Shown: positions 17,965 through 26,687, numbered from the stretch's first letter. The stretch is DNA of 64,000 bases from Pseudomonas citrullilanati (GCF_030580855.1 NZ_JAUQOP010000026.1:21983-85982), one strand, 5' to 3'. Program-made: numbers and translations. Notes: generated from the letters alone by a model not told the origin.

Positions 17965-18639
17965 ATGACCCAGGATCAACTCAAACAGGCCGTGGCCCAG
18001 GCCGCCGTCGACCTCATCCTCCCGAAACTGGATGACAAGAGCATCGTCGGGGTCGGCACCGGCTCCACGGCCAACTGCTTCATCGACGCGCTGGCCAGGC
18101 ACAAGGGCGCATTCGATGGCGCGGTCGCCAGCTCCGAGGCCACCGCCGCGCGGCTGAAGGGCCACGGGATCCCGGTGTACGAGCTCAACACCGTGAGCGA
18201 CCTGGAGTTCTACATCGACGGCGCCGATGAAAGCGACGCGCACCTGAACCTGATCAAGGGCGGCGGCGCGGCCCTGACCCGCGAGAAGATCGTCGCCGCC
18301 GTGGCCAAGACGTTCATCTGCATCGCCGATGCCAGCAAGCTGGTGCCGGTGCTTGGCGCGTTCCCGTTGCCGGTGGAAGTCATCCCGATGGCTCGCAGCC
18401 ATGTCGCCCGCCAACTGGTCAAGCTGGGCGGCGACCCGGTCTACCGTGAAGGCGTGCTGACCGACAACGGCAACATCATCCTGGACGTGCACAACCTGCA
18501 GATCACCCACCCGGTGGAGCTGGAAAGCCAGATCAACGCCATCGTCGGCGTGGTCACCAATGGCCTGTTCGCGGCGCGCCCGGCCGATGTGCTGTTGTTG
18601 GGCACGGCTGAAGGGGTGAAGACCCTGCGGGCGGAATAA
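17965..18639 (+). CDS. rpiA: Ribose-5-phosphate isomerase A
   Basis: Interconverts ribose 5-phosphate and ribulose 5-phosphate in the non-oxidative pentose phosphate pathway, 224 residues. Family motifs are present: GVGTGSTANCFIDAL (phosphate loop), DGADESD (catalytic acids) and KGGGAALTREKI with the catalytic lysine. The ATG at 17965 gives the standard MTQDQLKQ start and length; an upstream in-frame start at 17911 falls on the promoter. Divergent from ilvA. Confidence 0.97.
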   Translation: MTQDQLKQAVAQAAVDLILPKLDDKSIVGVGTGSTANCFIDALARHKGAFDGAVASSEATAARLKGHGIPVYELNTVSDLEFYIDGADESDAHLNLIKGGGAALTREKIVAAVAKTFICIADASKLVPVLGAFPLPVEVIPMARSHVARQLVKLGGDPVYREGVLTDNGNIILDVHNLQITHPVELESQINAIVGVVTNGLFAARPADVLLLGTAEGVKTLRAE

Positions 18640-18665
18640 CCTGCTCTCTTGAGTGAAGCAACCCT

Positions 18666-18753
18666 TGTGGGAGCGAGCTTGCTCGCGATAGCGGTCTAGC
18701 CGGCACATTAATGTTGGCCGGCATACCGCTATCGCGAGCAAGCTCGCTCCCAC
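18666..18753. repeat. REPIN (GGGAGCGAGCTTGCTCGCGA type)
   Basis: Matched inverted REP pair between convergent rpiA and the first SdiA-regulated-domain gene; the match of the arms extends inward (GATAGCGGT versus ACCGCTATC). Confidence 0.9.
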
Positions 18754-18780
18754 ATTGGTTTGTTGTTCAGGATCAGTGGC

Positions 18781-19695
18781 TCAAGGCTGCGGCTTCTTGA
18801 ACACATAGAACAGGTTCGGCTCGCTCACCAGGTACAAAGTGCCGTCGTCGTCCATGGCGAGGCCTTCGGCCTGGGGCACGGTCTGCTGCAAGCCCTGGCG
18901 CCCCTTGCTCAGCGACAACGTGCTGAGCGGGCGGCCGTCGATATCCAGTTCGATGATCAATCGCGATTCCTCCGACAGCGCCAGCAAGTGACCGCTGCGC
19001 TCATCGTATTGCAGGCTGGAAAGGTCGCGCACGAACAGGCCGGCATCGCGCTTGGGGTTGTTGATCACATGGACCGCGTAGGACTTTTCTGGATTCAGAT
19101 GGGGAAACCCGTGCACTTCATAAATCAGCATCGGGTCGCGTTCCTTGGCCACGAATAGCCGCTTGCCCACCGAGTCGTAGGCCAACCCTTCGAACCCCTT
19201 GTTGCTGCTCATGTGCACGCCGAGGGTCATCTGCTCGGCGTCGGCGGCGTCGAGGAAGCGGGTGTCCTGGTCCAGGTGGATCTTGATCAGCCGCTGCTGG
19301 CGTTCGTCGGTGATGACGTAGGTGTCTTCGCTGATGAACTCCACCGCTTCCGGGTCGCCGAAGCCCACCAGGGCGATGCGCCGCAGGATCCGGCCATCGA
19401 GTGACAGCTCCACCAGCTCCGGATTCTGGTTGGTGACGGTGAACAGGCTCTTGCGTATCGGATCGAAGGTCAGCGCCGAGACATCGTCGGCCAGGCCCTC
19501 GATGACCTGTGCTTCCACCGTGACCCGGTACTGGTCCAGTGCAATGGCCTGCCCGTGGGCGGGGCTCCAGAGAGCATTGAGGTTGAACCAGGCGCGCTCG
19601 AACAGGCGCAGGTGCTGTCCCACTGCGATCGCGGCGATCAGGGCGATGGCCAGCAGCATCAGGATCAGGGGCTTGGGGCGGGCGAATCGACGCAT
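18781..19695 (-). CDS. SdiA-regulated domain protein (YjiK-like), downstream copy
   Basis: 304 residues with one N-terminal membrane segment (about 8-25, after RRFARPKP) and a large periplasmic part resembling a beta-propeller of the SdiA-regulated/YjiK family. Repeated blade-like sequences include LTFDPIRKSLFTVTN and LSSLQYDERSGHLLALS. It is about 40% identical by eye to the neighbour at 19807-20739; both end in (L/M)YLVSEPNLFYxF. The ATG at 19695 was chosen because it begins at the basic residues before the membrane segment; a GTG at 19737 preceded by CAGG is an alternative adding 14 residues. Function unknown. Confidence 0.83.
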   Translation of the reverse strand: MRRFARPKPLILMLLAIALIAAIAVGQHLRLFERAWFNLNALWSPAHGQAIALDQYRVTVEAQVIEGLADDVSALTFDPIRKSLFTVTNQNPELVELSLDGRILRRIALVGFGDPEAVEFISEDTYVITDERQQRLIKIHLDQDTRFLDAADAEQMTLGVHMSSNKGFEGLAYDSVGKRLFVAKERDPMLIYEVHGFPHLNPEKSYAVHVINNPKRDAGLFVRDLSSLQYDERSGHLLALSEESRLIIELDIDGRPLSTLSLSKGRQGLQQTVPQAEGLAMDDDGTLYLVSEPNLFYVFKKPQP

Positions 19696-19806
19696 GTTGG
19701 GGTGGGCTCGGATAAGAACAGGCGGCTGAAATATCACGACTACCTGAACTGAAGCTTAATGGCCGTGTGCCACACCCTACAGCGAAGGAGGAATAATCCT
19801 ACAAGG

Positions 19807-20739
19807 TCAGCGTTGTTTTTCGAAACGATAGAACAGATTCGGTTCGCTCACCATGTACAGGTTGCCCGCCTCATCGACGGTGACGCCCTCGGCGCGAGGG
19901 ATCGTGTCCTTCAGGCCGTTGAAGCCGCCCAGCAGGGTCATGAAGCTGACCTGGTCGCCTTTCTCGTCGAGCTCCAGCAGCAGATGGGAATCGGCCGAAA
20001 GCACCAGCATGTGACCGGTGCGAGGGTCGATCGCCAGGGCCGAGAGGTTGCGCAGGTCCAGCTCATTGCTGACATGGATCTGCTTGTCGCCCTTGAGCGA
20101 TTGGCTGCCGTCGCTTTTCCAGGTGAACAGCGCCGGTGGCCGTTCTTCACCCAGCACCAATTGTTGGTTGCGCGGGTCCCAGACGATCCCTTCGAAGCCC
20201 TTGTTCTGGTTCTTCGACGGGCCCAGGTCGTAGCGCGGGAAATCGGTACTGTTCAGCTCGCGGGTGTCGGCCCCCACCTGGACGATCGACAGGCTGTGAT
20301 CGCGCTCATCGGTAATCGCCAGCAGGCCGTTCTCCATATAGGTCACGCCCTCCGGGTTGCTCCAGCCCACCAGCGGCATCTTGCGCAGCACGTCGCCCTG
20401 CAGGGAAAGCTCCACCAGGAACGGATTCTTGCCCATGACGGCGAACAATGTCCTCGTCTGCGGGTTGTAGGTCACATCGGACGCCTCGTCCTTCTCCATG
20501 CCAGGCAGCGGCTTGGCGTCGATCACGGCGCGATAGTCCGGCAGCCAGACACTTTCCTGGCGCTGGGCCGGGCTTTGGAAGCGTTCCGCCAGCCAGAGCA
20601 GGCCGCGGTCATCCCAGTGCATCGCGAACACCAGGCCATAGGCCGCGGCCACGGCCAGCAATGACCAGGCATACCAGGGCAGGGCGAAGCGGGAACGACG
20701 GGCGGGCTTGGTGGTGGACAGCGCGTGGGGTTTGGCCAT
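19807..20739 (-). CDS. SdiA-regulated domain protein (YjiK-like), upstream copy
   Basis: 310 residues, tandem paralogue of the next gene on the strand. One membrane segment at about residues 23-41 follows a basic cytoplasmic tail (KPARRSRFALP). The periplasmic part has propeller-like repeats, for example VTYNPQTRTLFAVMGKNPFLVELSL and LSALAIDPRTGHMLVLSADSHLLLEL. Shared pieces with its paralogue are NKGFEG(I/L)xxD, (P/Q)AEGxxxDxxGxLYxVSEPNLFY. The E. coli family name comes from regulation by SdiA, not from activity. Gene duplication is evident; which copy is ancestral cannot be said. Confidence 0.87.
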   Translation of the reverse strand: MAKPHALSTTKPARRSRFALPWYAWSLLAVAAAYGLVFAMHWDDRGLLWLAERFQSPAQRQESVWLPDYRAVIDAKPLPGMEKDEASDVTYNPQTRTLFAVMGKNPFLVELSLQGDVLRKMPLVGWSNPEGVTYMENGLLAITDERDHSLSIVQVGADTRELNSTDFPRYDLGPSKNQNKGFEGIVWDPRNQQLVLGEERPPALFTWKSDGSQSLKGDKQIHVSNELDLRNLSALAIDPRTGHMLVLSADSHLLLELDEKGDQVSFMTLLGGFNGLKDTIPRAEGVTVDEAGNLYMVSEPNLFYRFEKQR

Positions 20740-20867
20740 GGGGAGAATGCGTTCCAGGGAATTCGGGCTAAGGGAATGGCTGGCTCAGATGCCGCATTCG
20801 CCGGAATTATCCGGGTGGCATGTGAAAAAACAGTAAAACGACAGTCTTCAGGAAGAAAGCCAGACAC

Positions 20868-20956
20868 CTGTGGGAGCGGGCTTGCTCGCGAATACGGTGT
20901 GTCAGTCGACCTTTATGTGTCTGATGCGCCGCATTCGCGAGCAAGCCCGCTCCCAC
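20868..20956. repeat. REPIN (GGGAGCGGGCTTGCTCGCGA type)
   Basis: Matched inverted REP pair of the GGGC subtype, about 42 bp apart, between the SdiA-regulated-domain gene and the end of the FAH-family gene. Confidence 0.9.
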
Positions 20957-20983
20957 ATTTGATGCTGAGGTAACAAAACCGCG

Positions 20984-21649
20984 TTAGCGAACGCTGCTCT
21001 CGAAGCGGCTCGCGCCCGGCAGTTCCAGCACCAATTCATCGCCGGCATTCAGCGGCCCGACACCGGCCGGGGTGCCGGTGAGGATCACGTCGCCGGCCTG
21101 CAGCGAGAAGCAGCCGGCCATGTACTGGATCATCGGCACGATGGGGTTGAGCATCAGGCGGCTGTTGCCGTCCTGGCGCACTTCGCCGTTGATGGTCAGG
21201 CGCACGGGGATGTCGGTGAGGTCGGCAAAGGTGCTGCTGGGCACGAACGGCGCGATCACGGCCGCGCCGTCGAACGACTTGGCGACTTCCCAGGGCAGGC
21301 CCTTGGCCTTGAGCTCGGCCTGCTTGTCCCGAAGGGTCAGGTCCAGGGCCGGGGCGAAGCCGGAGATGGCGTCGAGGATTTCCTCGGCACTCGGCCGTGT
21401 CGACAGCGGCTTGCCGATCAGCACGGCGATCTCTGCCTCGTAGTGCACCGCGCCGCGCTCGGACGGAATGCTGAAGCCGCCTTCCAGCGGCACCACGCAA
21501 CTGCCCGGCTTGATGAACAGCAGCGGTTCAGTGGGCACCGGGTTATCCAGTTCCTTTGCATGTTCGGCGTAGTTGCGGCCAATGCACACCACTTTTCCCA
21601 CCGGGAAGTGAATGCGTGTGCCGTCGACGTACTGGTGCTGATAGCTCAT
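20984..21649 (-). CDS. Fumarylacetoacetate hydrolase family protein
   Basis: 221 residues with the FAH fold signature: GRNYAEHAKELDNPVP near the N-terminus, the metal ligands in HYEAEIAVLIG, and LTGTPAGVGPL near the C-terminus. Members act as acylpyruvases, oxaloacetate decarboxylases or hydroxyhepta-diene-dioate isomerases; the substrate is not decided by sequence (E. coli YcgM and human FAHD1 are close in size). It lies 39 bp downstream of the D-2-hydroxyglutarate dehydrogenase gene on the same strand, so a link to 2-oxo acid clean-up is plausible. Confidence 0.9.
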   Translation of the reverse strand: MSYQHQYVDGTRIHFPVGKVVCIGRNYAEHAKELDNPVPTEPLLFIKPGSCVVPLEGGFSIPSERGAVHYEAEIAVLIGKPLSTRPSAEEILDAISGFAPALDLTLRDKQAELKAKGLPWEVAKSFDGAAVIAPFVPSSTFADLTDIPVRLTINGEVRQDGNSRLMLNPIVPMIQYMAGCFSLQAGDVILTGTPAGVGPLNAGDELVLELPGASRFESSVR

Positions 21650-21688
21650 TACCGACTCCTGCTGCTGAAATTCAGGTGGTTCAAGGGG

Positions 21689-23083
21689 TCAAGCCGCGAA
21701 GATCTTGCCCGGGTTCATGATGCCGTTCGGGTCGAAGACCGCCTTCACGGCCTTCATGTATTCGATTTCCACGGGCGAACGACTATAGGCCAGGTAGTCG
21801 CGCTTGGTCATGCCCACGCCATGTTCGGCCGAGATCGAGCCGTTGTACTTCTCGACGATCTCGAACACCCACTTGTTCACCGTGGCGCATCTGGCGAAGA
21901 ACTCGTCCTTGCTCAGGTTCTCCGGCTTGAGGATGTTCAGGTGCAGGTTGCCGTCGCCGATGTGGCCGTACCAGACGACTTCGAAATCCGGGTAATGTTT
22001 GCCAACGATGGCGTCAATTTCCCGGAGGAAATCCGGGACTTTCGACACCGTGACCGAAATGTCGTTCTTATATGGCGTCCAGTGGGAGATGGTCTCGGAG
22101 ATGTACTCGCGCAGTTTCCACAGGTTCTGCAACTGGGTTTGGCTCTGGCTCATCACGCCGTCCAGCACCCAGCCCTGTTCCACGCAGTGCTCGAAGGTTT
22201 CCAGCGCCTGGTTGGCAACGTCTTCGGTGCTGGCCTCGAACTCCAGCAGGGCATAGAACGGGCAGTCGGTCTCGAACGGCGCCGGCACGTCACCGCGACC
22301 GAGGATCTTGGCCAGGGCCTTGTCGGAGAAGAATTCGAAGGCGGTCAGGTCGAGCTTGCCCTGGAAGGCGTGCAGCACCGGCATGATCGAGGCGAAGTCC
22401 GGCGTGCCGAGCACCATCGCCGTGAGGTTCTTCGGCGCCCGGTCCAGGCGCAGGGTGGCCTCGACCACGAAACCGAGGGTGCCCTCGGCGCCGATGAACA
22501 ATTGGCGCAGGTCGTAGCCGGTGGCGTTCTTGATCAGGTCCTTGTTCAGTTCCAGCAGGTCGCCCTTGCCGGTGACGACCTTCAGGCCTGCTACCCAGTT
22601 GCGGGTCATGCCGTAGCGAATGACCTTGATCCCGCCGGCATTGGTGGAAATGTTGCCGCCAATCTGGCTCGAACCGGCCGAGGCGAAGTCCACCGGGTAG
22701 TACAGCCCGTGCTCCTCGGCCTTGTTCTGCAACTGTTCGGTGATCACGCCTGGCTGGCACACGGCGGTGCGGTCGGTGAGGTTCACGTCGAGGATCTGGT
22801 TCATGTAGTCGAACGACACCACCACTTCGCCATGGGCGGCCACGGCGGCGGCAGAGAGCCCGGTACGTCCACCCGAGGGTACGAGGGCGACCTGGCGGGT
22901 GTTGGCCCAGCGCACGATGGCCTGCACCTGCTCGATGCTCTTGGGGAAGACGATCGCGCTTGGCGCGGGGGCGAAATGCCGGGTCCAGTCCTTGCCGTAA
23001 GCGTTCAGGGAGTCGGCGTCGGTCAGGACCTTGCCGGGCTCGACCAGGGTCTTCAACTCAGCTATCAGGTCAGGAATGGTCAT
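21689..23083 (-). CDS. FAD-linked D-2-hydroxyglutarate dehydrogenase
   Basis: 464 residues, FAD-binding (PCMH/GlcD) family. The FAD pyrophosphate loop is VALVPSGGRTGLSAAAV at about residues 60-76, and the C-terminal metal/substrate site is seen in WYGHIGDGNLHLNIL and SAEHGVGMTKRDYL. It oxidises D-2-hydroxyglutarate to 2-oxoglutarate. It is divergent from serA: SerA reduces 2-oxoglutarate to D-2-hydroxyglutarate as a side reaction that pulls serine synthesis, and this enzyme recycles the product, a coupling described in Pseudomonas. The ATG at 23083 gives the standard MTIPDLIAEL start; an upstream in-frame start at 23113 is less likely. Confidence 0.9.
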   Translation of the reverse strand: MTIPDLIAELKTLVEPGKVLTDADSLNAYGKDWTRHFAPAPSAIVFPKSIEQVQAIVRWANTRQVALVPSGGRTGLSAAAVAAHGEVVVSFDYMNQILDVNLTDRTAVCQPGVITEQLQNKAEEHGLYYPVDFASAGSSQIGGNISTNAGGIKVIRYGMTRNWVAGLKVVTGKGDLLELNKDLIKNATGYDLRQLFIGAEGTLGFVVEATLRLDRAPKNLTAMVLGTPDFASIMPVLHAFQGKLDLTAFEFFSDKALAKILGRGDVPAPFETDCPFYALLEFEASTEDVANQALETFEHCVEQGWVLDGVMSQSQTQLQNLWKLREYISETISHWTPYKNDISVTVSKVPDFLREIDAIVGKHYPDFEVVWYGHIGDGNLHLNILKPENLSKDEFFARCATVNKWVFEIVEKYNGSISAEHGVGMTKRDYLAYSRSPVEIEYMKAVKAVFDPNGIMNPGKIFAA

Positions 23084-23152
23084 CGACAGAACTCTCGAAC
23101 AATTCATGGTCATCCTGAGAACGCTTCACGTCGCAGGAATGAGTGATTAGCA

Positions 23153-23178
23153 GGGTCGGTATGCTAGCATACCGACCC
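23153..23178. promoter_or_regulatory. Perfect 26-bp palindrome between D2HG dehydrogenase and serA
   Basis: GGGTCGGTATGCT (23153-23165) is followed directly by its exact reverse complement (23166-23178). It lies 70 bp from the dehydrogenase start and 112 bp from the serA start. Position and symmetry suggest a dimer operator controlling one or both divergent genes. Confidence 0.75.
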
Positions 23179-23289
23179 CGCAGCGTAGTGCCCAACGGCT
23201 GTTCTGCGGCGACGGCTGTCACGCCGGTCGGGCCAGCCCCGCGCTGTCCGATTCCCTGCCATTTTTCCCCGGGACACAGGTTTACGCAG

Positions 23290-24519
23290 ATGAGCAAGAC
23301 TTCTCTCGATAAGAGCAAGATCAAGTTCCTTCTTCTCGAAGGCGTCCACCAATCGGCTGTCGACGTCCTCAAGTCGGCGGGCTACACCAGCATCGAGTAC
23401 ATCACCAGTTCTCTGCCGGAAGCCCAGCTCAAGGAAAAGATCGCCGATGCTCACTTCATCGGCATTCGCTCCCGCACGCAATTGACCGAAGAGATCTTCG
23501 ACCACGCCAAGAAACTGGTCGCGGTCGGCTGCTTCTGCATCGGCACCAACCAGGTTGACCTCAACGCGGCCCGCGAGCGCGGCATCGCGGTGTTCAACGC
23601 GCCGTACTCCAACACCCGTTCCGTTGCCGAACTGGTGCTGGCCGAAGCGATCCTGCTGCTGCGTGGTATCCCCGAGAAGAACGCTTCCTGCCACCGTGGC
23701 GGCTGGATCAAGAGTGCGGCCAACTCCTTCGAGATCCGCGGCAAGAAGCTGGGGATCGTCGGCTACGGCTCGATCGGCACCCAACTGTCGGTCCTGGCCG
23801 AAGGCCTGGGCATGCAGGTCTACTTCTACGACACCGTGACCAAGCTGCCGCTGGGCAACGCCACCCAGGTCAACGACCTGCACGAGCTGCTGGGCATGTC
23901 CGATATCGTCACCCTGCACGTGCCGGAAACCCCCGCCACCCAGTGGATGATCGGCGAGAAGGAAATCCGCGCCATCAAGAAGGGCGGGATCCTGATCAAC
24001 GCCGCCCGTGGCACCGTGGTCAAGCTCGAAGCCCTGGCCGAAGCGATCAAGGACAAGCACCTGATCGGCGCCGCCATCGACGTGTTCCCGGTGGAGCCGC
24101 GCTCCAACGACGACATCTTCGAAAGCCCGCTGCGCGGCCTGGACAACGTGATCCTGACCCCGCACATCGGTGGCTCCACCGCTGAGGCGCAAGCCAACAT
24201 CGGCCTGGAAGTGGCGGAAAAGCTGGTCAAGTACAGCGACAACGGTACGTCGGTATCGTCCGTCAACTTCCCGGAAGTGGCCCTGCCAGCTCACCCTGGC
24301 AAGCACCGCCTGCTGCACATCCACGAAAACATCCCGGGTGTGATGAGCGAGATCAACAAGGTCTTCGCCGAAAACGGCATCAACATTTCCGGCCAGTTCC
24401 TGCAGACCAACGAGAAAGTCGGCTACGTCGTGATCGACGTCGATGCCGAATATTCGGACCTGGCGCAAGAGAAACTGCAGCACATCAAGGGCACCATCCG
24501 GTGCCGCGTGCTGTTCTAA
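23290..24519 (+). CDS. serA: D-3-phosphoglycerate dehydrogenase
   Basis: First step of serine synthesis: 3-phosphoglycerate to phosphohydroxypyruvate with NAD, 409 residues. The NAD loop is LGIVGYGSIGTQLSVLAEGLGM, the catalytic residues lie in NAARGTVV and TPHIGGSTAEAQ, and a C-terminal ACT domain (about 335-409) allows serine feedback. The ATG at 23290 gives the canonical MSKTSLDKSKIKFLLLEG; an upstream in-frame start at 23143 lies in the palindrome region. A strong terminator follows. Confidence 0.97.
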   Translation: MSKTSLDKSKIKFLLLEGVHQSAVDVLKSAGYTSIEYITSSLPEAQLKEKIADAHFIGIRSRTQLTEEIFDHAKKLVAVGCFCIGTNQVDLNAARERGIAVFNAPYSNTRSVAELVLAEAILLLRGIPEKNASCHRGGWIKSAANSFEIRGKKLGIVGYGSIGTQLSVLAEGLGMQVYFYDTVTKLPLGNATQVNDLHELLGMSDIVTLHVPETPATQWMIGEKEIRAIKKGGILINAARGTVVKLEALAEAIKDKHLIGAAIDVFPVEPRSNDDIFESPLRGLDNVILTPHIGGSTAEAQANIGLEVAEKLVKYSDNGTSVSSVNFPEVALPAHPGKHRLLHIHENIPGVMSEINKVFAENGINISGQFLQTNEKVGYVVIDVDAEYSDLAQEKLQHIKGTIRCRVLF

Positions 24520-24540
24520 GCCGGCCTGGCCTGCAGTGAA

Positions 24541-24572
24541 AAACGGGAGCCCGCAGGGGCTCCCGTTTTTTT
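24541..24572 (+). terminator. Rho-independent terminator of serA
   Basis: CGGGAGCCC and GGGCTCCCG (within 24544-24565) form a stem with a short loop, preceded by AAA and followed by a run of seven T. Confidence 0.95.
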
Positions 24573-24590
24573 ATGACACAACCTGGAAAC

Positions 24591-24681
24591 CTGTGGGAGC
24601 GAGCTTGCTCGCGATGGCGGCATGTCAGCCAATATTAACGTGTCGGACAGACTGTCATCGCGAGCAAGCTCGCTCCCACAG
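24591..24681. repeat. REPIN (GGGAGCGAGCTTGCTCGCGA type)
   Basis: Matched inverted REP pair just behind the serA terminator, between convergent serA and the DUF4399 gene. Confidence 0.9.
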
Positions 24682-24710
24682 GGGGCTGTGTTGGGCCAGC
24701 CGATAGGCCG

Positions 24711-25136
24711 TTACTTCACATTCACCGTGATCTTCTTGGAGACGATGGGCGGATCGAACGGCATGTGGCCGCTGTCGCCCAGTTCCAGTTGCAAGGTGTG
24801 CTTGCCCGGGGCCAGTTTGATGATCTCCTCGGTCTGGGCCTTGCCGAAGTGCATGTGGTTGGCGTCGTTCGGAATCGCTGCGCCGGCGGCCGGCAATTGG
24901 TCGACGTCGATCAGCAGGTGGTGATGCCCGGTATTCTTGGTCACGTCACCTGCCGGCGCCAGTGCGATACCCTTGACGCCGAACTTGACCTTGAATTCCT
25001 GGGGGACAGTGGCCCCGTCGGCCGGGGAAACGATGAATACTTCAGCGCCCTTGGGGGCGGGAGTCGCGGCGGTCGCCAGCATCGAAGCGCCCAGCAACAG
25101 GCTGGCCAACGCGGTACGAGACATAAAGCTTTTCAT
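24711..25136 (-). CDS. DUF4399 family periplasmic protein
   Basis: 141 residues with a Sec signal peptide (MKSFMSRTALASLLLGASMLATAA, cut predicted after ATA or TAA). The mature part is a small beta-rich domain with VFIVSPADGATVPQEFKVKFGV, GHHHLLIDVD and HTLQLELGDSGHMPF, matching the DUF4399 family. The cluster of histidines (GHHHL, NHMHFG, GHMPF) could bind a metal such as copper, which is inference only. The ATG at 25136 follows GGAG at a good distance; an in-frame start at 25157 would place charged residues before the signal. No partner genes adjoin. Confidence 0.85.
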   Translation of the reverse strand: MKSFMSRTALASLLLGASMLATAATPAPKGAEVFIVSPADGATVPQEFKVKFGVKGIALAPAGDVTKNTGHHHLLIDVDQLPAAGAAIPNDANHMHFGKAQTEEIIKLAPGKHTLQLELGDSGHMPFDPPIVSKKITVNVK

Positions 25137-25269
25137 TTTTTTCTCCAGTTTTTTCATGAAATCCGCAGGGTCATGACAACTTCATGACCAATCGTTGTCG
25201 AAGGCTGCAACAACCATAGCAAAGCGAGCCTGAAACGAGCGTCGCTTGTATAAATACCAAGGAGTGACC

Positions 25270-25836
25270 ATGCGTTTCCTGCCTGGCCTGATCTGCCTGC
25301 TACCCCTTTTGAGCCCTTTGGCTCATGCCGAGTTGATCGACGACATCAACGACCGTGGCGAGCTGCGCATCGCCCTGGAGGCCAATGCCGCGCCGTTCAA
25401 TTTCAAGGAAGACGGCAAGCTCACCGGTTTCGAAGTGGAACTGGGCCAAATGCTCGCCAGTGAGCTGGATGTGCGCGCCGACTTCGTGGTCACCGATGCC
25501 GCGGACCTGCTGACCGGTGTGGAAAGCGGCAAGTACGACGTCGCCATCAACCACATAGCAATGACCCCGGAACTGGCCGAACGTTTCGACACCAGTGCCG
25601 CTTACAGTCAACCGGATGCGCAATGGTTGGCGAGCAAGGATGAAACCCAGCGCCCGCTGATGATGGCGCAGTCTTTCCAGCCAGAGGAAAAGAGTGGCCC
25701 GGCGCCGCACCTGGTGATCCCGTTCCAGAAGGGCAACCCGGCGTTCAAGGCCAGCCTGGACAACGCACTGGGGCGTATCAAGGATGACGGGAGGCTGGAG
25801 CAGTTGTCGCAGAAGTGGTTGAAAGAGCAGGAATGA
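25270..25836 (+). CDS. Short periplasmic solute-binding protein (SBP family 3), second lobe reduced
   Basis: 188 residues with signal peptide (MRFLPGLICLLPLLSPLAHA) and the start of an amino-acid-type binding protein: LRIALEANAAPFNFKEDGKLTGFEVELGQMLA, then VESGKYDVAINHIAMTPE. Typical family members have about 230-250 mature residues; here lobe two between roughly residues 120 and 150 is very short, going from YSQPDAQWLASK straight to LVIPFQKGNPAFKASLDNAL and the usual last helix (LEQLSQKWL). The frame is intact and a good AAGGAG site precedes the ATG at 25270, so it is expressed as is. No permease or ATPase gene is adjacent. Possibly a sensor or decoy rather than a transporter subunit. Confidence 0.8.
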   Translation: MRFLPGLICLLPLLSPLAHAELIDDINDRGELRIALEANAAPFNFKEDGKLTGFEVELGQMLASELDVRADFVVTDAADLLTGVESGKYDVAINHIAMTPELAERFDTSAAYSQPDAQWLASKDETQRPLMMAQSFQPEEKSGPAPHLVIPFQKGNPAFKASLDNALGRIKDDGRLEQLSQKWLKEQE

Positions 25837-25851
25837 TTCAAGCACCGTCCT

Positions 25852-25984
25852 TTGTGGCGAGGGGATTTATCCCCGCAGGGGTGCGAAGCGCCCCTATGCA
25901 AGCGCTGCATTCCATTTGAAGCGCCGAGACAGCGGCTACTAGGGGTGCTTCGCACCCCAACGGGGATAAATCCCCTCGCCACAG
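25852..25984. repeat. Long-armed inverted repeat, second repeat family
   Basis: Outer arms GTGGCGAGGGGATTTATCCC and complement; inner arms GGGGTGCGAAGCGCCCC versus GGGGTGCTTCGCACCCC. It lies between the convergent solute-binding protein and methyltransferase genes. Confidence 0.9.
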
Positions 25985-25994
25985 GGGTTAGTCC

Positions 25995-26621
25995 TCAATT
26001 TTTACGCCACACACTCGCCAGCCACGGCTGTTGCTCGCGCGGCAGCCCCGCCGGTCGGTAGTAGTGCTCCAGTTCGACGAAGCCGGCCTCGCTGAGCAAT
26101 GCGCGCCAAGCCTCCAGGTCGTGGTAGGCGCCGAAACGCTGGCCATTCCAGCCTTCCTGGTTCTCGCCTCGCGGGTTGGAGCTGAACAGCACGCCGCCGG
26201 GCTTGAGCGTGGCATGCAATTGCGCCAGCACCCGAGGCAGCTCCTGGACGGGAACATGAAAGAGCACCGCGTTGGCGAAAATCCCGTCAAAGTGCTCGGC
26301 CGGCAGGTCTAGCGCCAGGAAGTCCTGTTGCCACACTTCACAACCGCTGTCCTGGCGCGCCATCCGGGCGAACGCTTCCGAGCCGTCGAGGCCGACCGCG
26401 ACATGGCCCATGGCTGTGAATGTGCGAAGGTCGCGCCCCGGGCCGCAGCCGAAATCCAGGATGTGCAGCGGTGCTTGGCCCTGGATGTGCCGCAGCAAGG
26501 CGTCGATGTTCTGGCTGACATCGTGGTCGCGGGTATCTTCGCGGAAGCTCTCTGCCACGGCGTTGTAATGGCCCAGGGTCGTGGCGGTGATGGCGTGCAG
26601 GTCGTCGGTGGTGTGTTTCAT
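25995..26621 (-). CDS. Class I SAM-dependent methyltransferase
   Basis: 208 residues. The SAM-binding motif I is ILDFGCGPGRDLRTFTAMGH with acidic motif VGLDGSEAFARMA, then motif post-I to III around LPAEHFDGIFANAVLFHVP. It is close to the UbiE/Methyltransf_11-25 type of small-molecule methyltransferases. The substrate is unknown. The ATG at 26621 was chosen over a TTG two codons upstream. It stands between a long-armed repeat and the metNIQ operon, on the same strand as metI, about 100 bp downstream of it. Confidence 0.87.
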   Translation of the reverse strand: MKHTTDDLHAITATTLGHYNAVAESFREDTRDHDVSQNIDALLRHIQGQAPLHILDFGCGPGRDLRTFTAMGHVAVGLDGSEAFARMARQDSGCEVWQQDFLALDLPAEHFDGIFANAVLFHVPVQELPRVLAQLHATLKPGGVLFSSNPRGENQEGWNGQRFGAYHDLEAWRALLSEAGFVELEHYYRPAGLPREQQPWLASVWRKN

Positions 26622-26687
26622 GGTCAAGGGCTTGGGTGGGGAGTGTCAGTTGACTATACCGCAAGCCTCCTGACCGCTTCGCGGCCA

